Of a DNA stretch of 64,000 nt, positions 11,260 to 22,092 are shown in pieces. Under the pieces are notes generated by a model. The model searched no databases. It saw only the letters and a program-made list of their open reading frames with translations, and had not been told where the DNA came from. This stretch comes from Capsicum annuum. Taxonomy: Eukaryota; Streptophyta; Magnoliopsida; Solanales; Solanaceae. The translations under genes were made by a program, and so were the position numbers. The first letter of the stretch is position 1. Every line of letters starts with the position of its first letter. The stretch is taken from the NCBI RefSeq assembly GCF_002878395.1, contig NC_061120.1, positions 112,442,993-112,506,992 of the forward strand, in the 5' to 3' direction.

Positions 11260-13726
11260 TGTAATGCCCCGAGTTTGTACCCCAGACACTACACGATGCT
11301 TACGACCCTGAAGGACCACAAGCTAACCGATGACTGATATCGATTATGAGCACTGAATAATCACATGGTAATAATAATAATACTGAAATAAATACAAAAA
11401 TTAGTTTGAATTCACCATAGGTTTCACAACTAAAGAAAATACCAAATTCTAATAAATGCATACTAAAAACTAAATATCTGTCTGAAATACTCTAGTCTGA
11501 GACCCTCTAACTGTCTGAATATGGAGTTGATGGGACAAGCCCACAACTAACTCTTTCTACTAAATACTGAACTACTAAAATATTGAAAGATAATATCATC
11601 CTAAAAATATGAGGACTCACCATTAAATCTGCTGCTGATAATCTGAACTGCTAAGTACGATTAGGAGCCCGTGTGTCTGAACCTATGATATAAGACATCA
11701 TAGCACAAAAGAAAAGTATGCGTCAGTACTTGGAATGTACTATTATACTAAGTGAGGTAGGCTGATATTCATGGGTTCACATGCATAGACAACAACTAGC
11801 TCAGTAAAATGGACGTAACAAATGAGAGTACATGAATGAATACATAAACTATAACTGAGATCATATTAACACTGTATACTGAGTTCTGAATACTGAGTAA
11901 CTGATTTATAAGTTTACTAATACTATAGGACTGATAACTGAGTGACTATTTCTGACAGTCCTGATTATATAGAATGAAACTGAGTTCTATACTGAGCTGG
12001 GTGACTATGTCTGATAGTCCTAAATTTGTAGAACTAAACTGAGTTCTATGCTGATACTGAAACTAAAACTGTGGGAGGTATTTAATTAACCAACATGTCC
12101 CTCTCCAAATGAAGTAGGGTCCAACTTGTAACCTTAGTTGGAAGGGTGTGAATACCATGCCACAGGTAAAGACAAGCTATGAGTTAAGGCTCTCTGATAG
12201 AAAGCACTTTCGTCAATCCTCACTGGCAAGAATACTCATGTGAGATATATAAACCCTAATCTGGCAGGAAGATATCTCAACCTATGATGGCTACGTAGTT
12301 TTGTAACTCAGGGATTGATACTAAGGATCAAAACCTATGCTGGTAGGAATGCCCCTATCCCTAGGTTCACTTGATGCTGATTCCTTCTCCCAACTGAATA
12401 GACACTAAACTAATTTCTAAACTGTACTAGGCTTGGCTAAACTATTACTGAATGTACTGTCTCACTGAACTTAACTAAGTTTACTGAGTTCTGAACTGGC
12501 TACTGAACCAAGACTAGGACTGATTACTGAATATTACTATTCATGACACTACTTAGACTATTCTATAACTACTGTAGCTCTAGGTAAACAGCTAGATTCG
12601 GGGATTGAATACCCCTAGGACTTGATAATATGAAAAGTAACATACTGCATGACTTTAGTAGCATAATAGTACCTGCTTGCTAATAATGCATTTATTTAGA
12701 CATTTTTGTCAAACACTTGATATACATGAGCTTAGGCATAAATGAAATCAAATAATAACATGTCATTCTTGCACTAGTCAATTCACATAGGCATTTTGAT
12801 AAACACTTGGGGAGCATGGGTATTTCACATATCAATAAACATGTAATACAATTATGGATACTACATTCAACTTGTAATTCAAGAGTTTAACATGAAGTTC
12901 ATATAATTCAATCCACAATTAACTATTTTTGACGGAATTTATGATAAATCATGGAATTGAAAATCCATTTAACATCATAATCAAGATTACATTCAAACTC
13001 AACATAAAATCTATGAAATCTTTAATTTGTAATTTAAAAGAGTTTATTGAACTGCAAGGGAGGAAGGAAATCCTTGGATGAACACTTCACATACCTTTGT
13101 ACTTGAATTAATGAAGGTTAATGGTAAATTTCTTGTAGCTTGAATTAAAATTAGATCTCCTAGGGTTTTGTTCATAAGTAATTTGAGAGAAATAATTAAT
13201 GTTTTTTCCCTAGGAGTGATTAATTTTGTGTTTTTAGGGTTGAATAGGGGCGGGAAAATAACCCAAATACCCTCATGGATGCCGAGTTATAATGACTAAA
13301 AATTGATCTAGTGACACGCATCCTGATGCACTACATCGATGAGGTCAATGTAATGCCAGAAGCATCACGTCAAGTTTATGTCGGCTCATTGAAAATTGAC
13401 ACTCGGAGCTGGGAAAAACATTTATCAACGTGATAGGCAATGTGGCGAATCGAGATTGCATTGATCCACTAGTTTGGACTTCCAAACATAATTCAAACGA
13501 TGTTTGAAAAATCAAAAACTGGTCCGAGAACACCTACTGACATACCTGATCTTGAATCTATATAAAAACCAACACTTTAAGGTCTTCAAGGTCGGGAAAT
13601 AGGATCACTAACGTATGAGGCTAAAAATAATTCTAAGTGTAAGAACTTAGCTGAAATTTCTAAGTATGGAAACCCTTATCAAGCTCTAAGGGATGAGTTA
13701 AACTTAAAATTTTTTGGGGTCTTACA
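11260..13726 (-). repeat. 5' LTR of element B (2467 bp)
   Basis: Plus-strand ends are TGTAATGCCCCGAG and GGGGTCTTACA. It is the same family as 3416-5872. A degenerate tandem pair of about 60 bp lies at 11940-12060 (each copy has 'gactat-tctga-agtcct' and 'actgagttctat'). The sequence right of 13726 is unrelated to the LTR, so this is the element's right border. Confidence 0.93.
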
Positions 13727-14093
13727 CTATGATTAGACCCTTTAAGTCATCACCACAATATACGAGTGGTACCTTTAAATCATCACAAGATCAGAAATTT
13801 GGATACCATATTCTGTCCAACATAAGACTCCCTTGTCTTACTCATCACAACACTATACTAATAGTACCATCAATTCGTATCCAAGACAAAACATCAAAGG
13901 CTAGACACTAGACAATATACAATTAGCCCTACCCTCTCGTCACTTGGCCATATGACTCGTATGGAAACTTCTCATACCTAGGATAAAACTTGGCCAACAA
14001 TACACTAACCAACATATGGCTAGGGTCTCTAGACCCATCACCACACCATACGACTTATGGTGTTAGTTTTATAATGGACAAAAAGTCCAAGAC
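13727..14093. other. Flank between elements B and F, unassigned
   Basis: No convincing gene. It contains several copies of a near-palindrome, for example CCATATGACTCGTATGG near 13948, and related CCATACGACTTATGG near 14044. Similar 'ata-gac-tcgtagg' words recur in the Athila-like LTRs of this window, so this may be another LTR scrap. The first five bases (CTATG) would be B's target copy; the partner is outside the window. Confidence 0.4.
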
Positions 14094-15090
14094 TCGAGAA
14101 TTTTTTCAAGGGCCAAAGTTTAGGGCATTTCACATATGTGAAGTCTTATGTTGTTTGTCAACTTGACAAGTCTAAGAAAAGAAAGTAAGTCAGTTTACTT
14201 CAACCTCTACCCATAATAGAGAATCCGTGGGCTTCTATTTCTATGGATTTTTATTAGCAATTTTCAAAGGTTGATGACAAAGCATTGGTCATGGTTATGG
14301 TTGATAGGTTTCCAAAGTATACTATTTTCATTATTGTTCCTACTTTTTTTCTTTTGAGATAGTTGTTCAATTAGTTTATAAGTTTGTGGTAAAAAATTTT
14401 GGTGTTCTACTTGATATTATGTATGATCGAGATACAAGGTTCATAGGACGGTTTTGGACTACTTTGTTCAATATGATGGGTACTTAACTAAAGTTCTCAA
14501 CTGTAAATCATCCATAAATTAATGGATAGATCAAAAGAATAAATCATCTACTCAAAAGATTATTTGAGGTATTAGGTGACTGCAAATTAAAGGAACTAGA
14601 TGGAATTATTAGACAGTGCATTATTTTGTTATAATCTGCATAGGTCATCGATAACTGAGAAGAGTCCCTTTGAACTAGTGTTGGGAATGTGGCCTAATTG
14701 CCACTGGAGGTCCAAAATAGAGGAAAAGTACCCTATTGCCTTCATTTATGCACGAGACCAGCAAAATTCCTAGATAAAGCAAAAGATATCTTGATAAAGA
14801 TAGCAGAGTGAATGAAAAAGTATGTTGATAGACATCGATGTACTTTAAAATTCTATATTGGTGACAAGGTGTTGCTGAAACTTGCTCTCCAAATTTAGAA
14901 AAAAATCATTAGCAAGATGATTCATCATGGAATGAAGTATGATGAACCTTTTGAAGTGATAGAATGTATGGGCAAAGTAACTTACGATTGAATTTATCGA
15001 AAATACTTAAGATCCACCCTATTTTCTATGTGAGTATTCTGAACCCTTTTCATAAAGATGCTAAAAATCTAGTAAGATCTGCAATATGGC

Positions 15091-15095
15091 GTGCT
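15091..15095. other. Target-site duplication GTGCT, left copy
   Basis: Identical to 16604-16608. The two copies bracket the solo LTR, and the integrase frame on the left continues directly after the right copy. Confidence 0.88.
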
Positions 15096-16603
15096 TGATA
15101 CGCCCAAATTACACCTCTCTTACAAGAGCGTAAGTGGTCACTGTCAAATATAGAACCCAACTGGGTTGGATGTCGAATCCCATAGGGAATACTGTGTTCA
15201 CTAAGTATTGTGACTATTATTAGACTGTTGATCTAAGGTCCCTAAGTAAAAAAAAGGGTTTGGTTGTGTTAATAATGATCTTTCGTTCTTGTATCACACA
15301 GTGGTTCAGCTAATGAGAGTTAATGTAAGTGTAATTTCAATGAAACTAAGTTAACTAGAGTTATGCTCACCAAGATGTTCAAACAGTTAGGGTTGTGAAC
15401 TTGTGATTGAATTTTTACCTACACTTTTAATTGCAAGAAGTATTGAATTCTAAGAATTACTATTTGTTTCTCAACCTAATGGGTATTTTACCCTTTTCTT
15501 CTTTCGAACTTAAAGGATCCATGTATCACTCAATAGAACTCTCATGAGGGTTGATCCCGTTAGGGCATCAACCCATGACCCAAATGGTAAACTTAAGGAT
15601 TTCATGTGAATCTCCTTTTTTCCCAACATCCACTTTTTTGTCAGACAAGTGGATTTCATGGGATCACTTCTCAAGTTTACAACCGAGAGATGTCATTAAA
15701 ATGAAGAGAGATTCATGCAATTTAGTTAAATGATAGAAATCAAATGGATTTAAAACCCTAAACAGTTCTCTACATCAAGGCTCCCATAACCCTAGTATGG
15801 GATTTTAGCTACTCATCTCCATATAAGATATCAAAGATATATTGATTTTCATAAATAGCTTCAAGAGAATACTTACAAAAGTTACCATATTGTTCTTCTC
15901 AATCTTCAATGAAAATAAATAGAGAATAATAATCAGACCTTAATTTCTAGCTTCCAATCTCCAAGAAAAGTGTTACATAGCTCTCAATAGAGAAAAAAGT
16001 ATGAACCTACTGTCCAAAGATATGGAATAAACCCTAATACTTGGTATTTATATGATTCCAGCACTAGGGTTTTAAAATTCAAACTTGGAGTTTCCACTTT
16101 AGGCTCGACGGGTCGAACAATGGTTCATCCCTAGGGCGACAATTCGTCGCCTAGACCATCGCTGAAGCTATATTCAGTCCATCTTTTGCTTCTGGGTGAC
16201 GGGTAGGGCGATAGTTTATCGCAGGGAAGATGGTCCGTCGCTTAATCCATCGCATATCCTTCAGTGATTCTACATTTTATCTATTGGTGACAGTTTAGGC
16301 TGATGTTTCATCGCAGGGTCGATAGTCTATTTCCTATACCGTTGCAGGATGTCCAAAGTTACTGTCTTCTATTTTTGGATGATGGTTCAGGCCGACGGTT
16401 CGTCGCAAGGTTGATGGTCCATCGCCTAAGACGTCACTAATTATTTTACCTTGTTTGGCCCAGTTTATCCAAATTATTCTTCATACTCAGTTCTTATCTT
16501 GAAAACACTAAAGTACACTGTTAAATACCATAGTAGTTACTTGAAAACACTCAACTATCCTAAGAAAAAGGCCTAAAATATTTCGTCAAAAGCTGGAATA
16601 TTA
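15096..16603. repeat. Solo LTR, Athila-like TGATA family (1508 bp)
   Basis: Starts TGATACGCCC and ends GGAATATTA, where TATCA is expected, a single C-to-T at the terminus. It is flanked by identical GTGCT at 15091-15095 and 16604-16608. The early part shares 'gtcaaatatagaacccaact-ggtt' with the LTRs at 20549 and 24344, and the middle shares 'cataaccctagtatggg'. A run at 16100-16440 repeats words such as GACGGTTCGTCGC. By comparison with those LTRs it lies in minus orientation. No internal region is attached, so it is a product of LTR-LTR recombination. Confidence 0.88.
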
Positions 16604-16608
16604 GTGCT
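16604..16608. other. Target-site duplication GTGCT, right copy
   Basis: Matches 15091-15095. Five bases is the size made by Ty3/gypsy integrases. Confidence 0.88.
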
Positions 16609-16860
16609 CCTTATATTGTGTATCAATAGTATGAATAGGAGATTGAAAAGATCTTGAACCACCGAATTTTAGGACAAGGCAAGAATAATAGACAACAAAA
16701 ATTTTGGTGCAATGGAAGGGCAAACAAATACATGATGCTACTTAGGAGAAAGGATCATCATTGTGCCAATTTGAACATGAAGTCAATGCCTACTTAGATT
16801 GCACCTTATCAAGAATGACAAGCTCATCTGGTGGGAGAAGTTTGTTGGACCTTCAGCTTG

Positions 16861-17640
16861 ATGGTTTAGATGGATCGAACTTGACTAGGAATTTACATAA
16901 TAAACCTAGCTAAGACTAATTAATTTGGGCTAAAGTTAGTTTGTATTGTATCCATTCTACCAATATGGGCATATTAATAGGGCATGGCACGTGTCGGTAG
17001 AGAATGACAGGACCTTTTCCTGTGGCATGGATAAGGCATGAGAGATGTGGCTAAGGAATGACAAGGGTTGGTAAACTAAGGTAGATCAAGGATAAGGTTG
17101 AATTAAGATAAAGAAAGTCATGTTGTAGAGAACTGGCTAAGACAAGGCAAGTTGGGCTAGATATGAATGGGACCTGTCTGCTTGGGTGCTGACAAGGCAG
17201 TGACATGGGCGAGTACATAGACGCCTAGAGCCCTGGTACAAAATTGGCACAAGTGGTACCAAGGATTTGTTGGCACTGGTCATGTGCCTTGCATGTGACA
17301 AAAATTGGGTAGTTACAGCTGCCCTGGACGTGTTGCGAAGCGTTGTTACTATTGTAACTTAAATGTGTATTTGAATTCGAATTTACCCTACTAATGGGGA
17401 TGTCAACTTAATTAGGATAGAACCATGTATTGTGCATATGACAGAAGTTGTGGCCTATAACTAGGCACAGTCAGGATGTCTCAAGCTATATTTGGTTGTG
17501 TTGGTTAGATTTTTGTAAGGCCTTTTGTGTGTGTTTTTTGTAGAATGAGTTAAATACAACTTGGGGATTCATTCCTGCATATTCATGTGTATATTTCATT
17601 TTGTAAGCCTAGAAAAATTGAGCATTAAGTGAAAAATGTA
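16861..17640. other. 3' flank of element F, possible LTR, unresolved
   Basis: No coding signal. It lies where F's polypurine tract and 3' LTR should be and has mixed composition with phrases like 'aaggcatgagagatgtggctaag'. I could not find a terminal pair or a second copy to prove an LTR. Confidence 0.3.
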
Positions 17641-19350
17641 AGGACTAAAGCCATAATACGTGTGGCTTCCGCATTGGGTTCAATCTAAAAAATTGATACT
17701 CTGTCACCCTGCATACCCAATGTTATTTAACCCATTTCTTACATGCCTAAATGAACTTCATCAACATTTCAATGGTTATTTACCATTTTTCTACTTTTGT
17801 AGCCCAATATTTTTTGGCCATAACTTAGAGAAAGAAAAGATTAACTAGGAAAGAAAATGACATTCAAATAGTTCAATGTGGATTTTTGTGGAGTTTTGAT
17901 GTTTCTAACATGCAATAAAAATACAATATCGAAAATGAAATTATGTGAGATTTGTTAAAAATTCAGATTCATATCACTCAAAAGTTGATTTCCTTCATAT
18001 AAGAAATGATAAATAGTTAGCAAATAATACTATTACCACATTGTAAATCAAAAATATTCTTACAATTGCATATTGAATCTTTTAAGTTATGATCCAAATT
18101 GTATAAAAACCAATAAAAACAAGATGCCATTTTACTATCTAGGAAGAAGCTGTAAAGAATGATATTTTTCACCAATCTCTAAATTTTAAATTATATTAAT
18201 CAAATTATTCAACTAGAATAGTAATGATCATACAAAACTATTACATATTTTCATATGTGACCTACTAATTTTACCCTATTTAAAGGTGATATGATTGTAG
18301 TTAAACTTCTAGACTACCTAATTATCAAGAATAATACGTATAATCCCCAAAAAATTTAGAAATGAAATTGTCGTTTAGTATACAATAAATAGTTCACCTA
18401 AAAATCTATAAGGATATACTATAAATCATGCATTTTATATAGTACTATTTATTGAAAAAATACTTATTTATTTATTTATTCAGTTTAATAAATTATTACA
18501 TTAAATAGACCATTGTCATATGTGTATCCTCAACTTATATAGTAGATGATTTGGCGTAAAGAGTTTAACCTTTTACATAGAAAATTAAATCTTTGATTCT
18601 TATAAGTTAAAGTTGTAGTTCACAATCGTAGATGAAAATTTGGACAAACCATCCGAATGATTGTAGCAGTAGATTAAATAAAATTTATCTTGATTATGAG
18701 AATAATATAATTCTAACTTCTTGTGCTAGTGCATTTTGTATGTATTAAACAAGATCAAGTAGAGATAGTTATTATAGGTTGACTGATAAAAAACATATTT
18801 TCTAAACTATTAAATATATTTATATTCTCAACCATGTTATAACTACTATGATATGTATATATTATTTATCATTTTAATTTATTTAAAGGTGAAATTCTAA
18901 GATGAGTTAATATTTCTGATAGATTAGATTATACTAATATATATTAGTGAAACAATAAGTTAGCTGATGGAATCCATGTCTTAGTATAGAGATCGATGAT
19001 ACGTCTTTTATGAGAAGCTTATAAGTTTTCATGTGTAAATCTGATCAGTGGATTTATGAATCTAATATATGAAATAAGTTAAGCATTGTTCTAAAGGAAA
19101 TTAATCATTTTATTAAATTTTATAAATAATTTAATGTATTGATTAGTACATGTAATTTTAACATGGGAAATTATATAAGTGGTTAATGGGAAATTTCAAA
19201 ATAAAAAATAGAGGAGTACAATTATGATTATTTAGTGAAATGATTTGTAATTTATTATGGTAAGAATAATTCAAATTAATATTTTGAATTATTTTCATAA
19301 TATGGAGCCTCAGTAATTAATTTCGTGATTACTATACTATCCATATTGAG
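17641..19350. other. AT-rich unassigned DNA
   Basis: About 1.7 kb, strongly A+T rich, without a gene, terminal repeat or match to the other elements here. The 62-codon ORF at 17660-17848 has no supporting motif. The right edge is where the truncated LTR of element D begins. Confidence 0.5.
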
Positions 19351-20312
19351 AACCCTTGTTTTCGTTCTCAGATTAACTATCTCCTTCCGGTCTTAAGTTA
19401 ATTAGATAAGGTTGATAGCTTCAAATTACTTTTGTGATCTACTTTTCCTAATCTCTACCTCTCCCTTGAGCAAGTATCGAATACTGGTGAGTTACTAATG
19501 TTTGTAACCGCTAAGAAAGAAATCACCATGAAGGAAATTCTAATATATGCAAGAACACCAATATAGAATGACTCTGCATTAAAAATTCTTTATTAATCCA
19601 TCAGGGTTCCCAAAACCCTAATAATGGGGTTTAGCTACACATAGTTGTACGGACAAGCATACATTTTATAGATGAAATCCTTACGAAGAATAAAAATGAA
19701 AACTCAAAATCTCAAATTAATTATAAACCCTACTAAACCAAGAATAATAAGTCCAAGATCAATAATGTATCTCAAAACTCCAAATAATATCAAAAGTTTA
19801 TAAAGTGCATAAAATTATATAAAACATCCAAATTGTATTTATAGAAACAATTAAGAACCTATCCTAAACGGTGTAGGAAACTAGAATTGGCATCAACTCA
19901 CAATTCCTGAGTTGAGTCATAGGTACAACCCACGAATCGCGCCTTGGGTCATAGAAATCAGAGTAAAATCTTTAACTTTGTATAATCTCCTACCTATGAG
20001 GCGACCTACGGGTTGTGTGTTGTACCTACACCTCTTAGGTATGCTCTTGAACAAACCTTAATCATCTGTCCTCAAAACATCAATACTTCAACCCATGTGG
20101 CTACCTACAACTTGTAGGTACTTCCAACGAGTCGTAGGTTGACTCATGGGTATCCTTCTTAGCAACTCTTCATCCCTTTTTAATTTTTTTCTCTGAACTC
20201 TATTTTCCTACAAAATCAACACAAAAAAAATCACATCTTATAAGAATACCTAATTATTTGCACAATTTCCTTGTTTCAAGAATTAAAAGTTCCATGAAAC
20301 CATGGCACATCA
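19351..20312 (-). repeat. 3' LTR of element D, truncated
   Basis: Aligns with 44027-44996 of the 5' LTR, sharing 'agattaactatctcc', 'gatagcttcaaattac' and 'atccttcttagcaactcttcatcc'. The right end is CACATCA at 20312, followed by the polypurine tract. About 390 bases at the left end of this LTR (start TGATATCACC in the other copy) are missing. Confidence 0.85.
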
Positions 20313-20548
20313 ACACCATCAACTTAGAATATTTTCATGTCCTCAAGCAACTAACACATAGAAAACAATCATGATGCTTAACTAAAAAAACCTAAGGCAC
20401 CTACGACAGTCAACTCATTTTTTTAGCTCAAATTTCTTAACCCCTCCTATTCACAACTTTCAAAACCACTATGTAGATCTATGTAGCACAATAATATGAC
20501 GCAAAATGAATCAAGTGATGGCATTAGATTTGCAATAACCAACCAAGC
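20313..20548 (-). other. Element D internal 3' end and polypurine tract
   Basis: The minus strand reads TAAGTTGATGGTGT just before the LTR, the polypurine position. The next 230 bases match the corresponding part of element C's interior (22075-22310), including the 'cctcaagcaac' phrase, showing that C and D are relatives. D's interior resumes after C at 25911. Confidence 0.85.
20544..20548. other. Target-site duplication CAAGC, left copy of element C
   Basis: Identical to 25906-25910, directly outside TGATAGCGCC. Confidence 0.92.
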
Positions 20549-22074
20549 TGATAGCGCCTAAACTACAGCTCCAATTGAAGGATAATGCGGTCGTTGTCAA
20601 ATATAGAAACCCAACTAGGTTAGGGTCGAATCCTAAGGGAATACGCCAGAAATCTATCTCAAATTTGTTACAATTACCAGGTAGTGCAAGAAAGTAAAAG
20701 TGGGGGAGGGGGGGAGGGGGATTTTTTTAAATAAAAAAAAAGGAAATTAACCCATGGCTTGTGTTCCCCATGGCTTCTCAACTCCACAAATTTCTTGAAA
20801 TTAACCCAACTATTCTATCGTTCCATATGCAAAGTCGACAAGATAGGTATAATCAGCTTCCTTGTAAGTGCGAAGATAAATCTTACCCTTTACCATTCAA
20901 GTCTTAGGGTGTTGCCTTATTGATCCTTGCTACAACCTCAGTTCACTATCACCTTTTGGGATCAAGTGATTAGATAAGATGTTAGTGACTAAAAGGTGGA
21001 GGTGAACCCAAAATCACTATCTTAACTTCTTTTACCAATCCCATATTCCCTTGTGGGGATGGATGCAAATACAGGCTATCTCAACCTACTACACCTACTT
21101 GAAATTGATTATCATGAAAAAGATTAAGAAACATGAAGAAACCCTATTACGAATGAGTCTCACACTTTCTCTACGTAGCCACTGCACTAGGGTTCCCACA
21201 ACCCTAGATAAGGGAATTCGACACTCATATTTATGAGATCAATCATGGAATTTATAGATAATGAGGAACAAATTCCAAAGTCTTAAATTTAATAACAAAC
21301 CAAGAATAATAATGAATAGATGAATTATTATTGAATTGTCTAATTGATGAATGATCTATAAATAAACAAAACCTGAAGAGTATTTATATATTACAAGAAA
21401 CCAAATCCTAATTGAAATATGAAAACCCTAGAAATCAACTCCTAAATAAAATAGGAAAATTCTAGAAATCAAAATCCGAAGTAAAATAGGAAAACATAAT
21501 GACCCATACATAACAGGACTTGAAAACATAATAAAAGTGTAATTGGGATAAATGGAAACCCCAGAAAACAAATCCTAACTAAAATGGGATAGGAAAAGTA
21601 AGTTGGTCAAACTTCTAACTCGTATCTTCATATTCAACCAAGCATAACATTTTATGTACCAAAAATTTTTTATTTGAAGACCCACCAACAAATATACAGT
21701 TGAATTAGCTTTCCAACAATACAAATTTCACCTTAATCCAATATTGGGGTGAAAAGTTATGGCCAAAATACTGAAGCACTTCGAAGTTGTGTCGAATTTG
21801 TCTGAGATACGTCTTTAAGGTCTGTCCAAGATACGACTGTACAGACTCCTTACGAGTTCTTAGGAGGAAGTCGTACTTTGGGCAGTAAATTGATCAAATG
21901 GGTTTCTGACCGCGATTTAAGCCACTTTTTATAGTTCCTCTTCCATTTAGCATTCAAAAGCTAATTTCCTACAAAACATTCCCGAAAACACATCAAATCT
22001 ATCAACATAGCCTTAAGTACATTTATATTCTCATAGATTATGCAACATAAGTCCTATATTTCTATAGCTTATCA
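20549..22074 (-). repeat. 3' LTR of element C (1526 bp)
   Basis: Plus-strand ends are TGATAGCGCC and AGCTTATCA. It matches 24344-25905 along its length, for example 'cacctattctatcg'-type phrases, 'cacaaccctagataagggaatt' and 'caaatcctaattgaaat'. A G-rich tract (gggggaggggggagggggat) at 20702-20722 is absent from the other LTR. Confidence 0.93.
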
Positions 22075-22092
22075 ACACCCTCAACTTAGAAT
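22075..22092 (-). other. Polypurine tract of element C
   Basis: The minus strand reads TTCTAAGTTGAGGGTGT immediately before the LTR start TGATAAGC. Confidence 0.8.

Larger units (their letters stand above)
5873..13726 (-). mobile_element. Element B: Tekay/Del-like chromovirus, nearly full length
   Basis: Minus-strand Ty3/gypsy element: 5' LTR 11260-13726, primer site 11243-11255, gag, protease, RT, RNase H, integrase and chromodomain down to about 6490, polypurine tract at 6185-6198 and a 312-bp piece of 3' LTR (5873-6184). The rest of the 3' LTR was carried away by insertion of element A. The internal region is about 5.07 kb, normal for a chromovirus gag-pol. Many stops and frameshifts show it is old. 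It is colinear with A, differing by numerous substitutions and small indels. Confidence 0.92.
14094..16860 (+). pseudogene. Element F: chromovirus integrase and chromodomain, interrupted
   Basis: Plus-strand Ty3/gypsy integrase. The zinc-binding tail (about 14094-14170) ends with VVCQLDK. The core follows with the first catalytic Asp in 'SISMDF' (near 14240), the second in 'YDRDTRFIGRFW' (near 14430), and the third position as 'GQIKRIN' (near 14530), Lys in place of Glu. After a frameshift near 14600 the sequence continues with 'KSPFELVLG' (14660). The C-terminal part reaches 15095, where a solo LTR intervenes, and resumes at 16604 with a chromodomain-like stretch containing 'EIEKILNHR' (near 16632) to about 16860. 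Upstream RT and gag are absent. Lineage within chromoviruses (Reina- or Galadriel-like) is not settled. Confidence 0.85.

Noticed and set aside
20700..20722. G-rich tract as a possible polypurine tract or G-quadruplex regulator
   Set aside because: It lies inside an LTR, absent from the sister LTR, and the real polypurine tract is at 22075-22092. Likely slippage.
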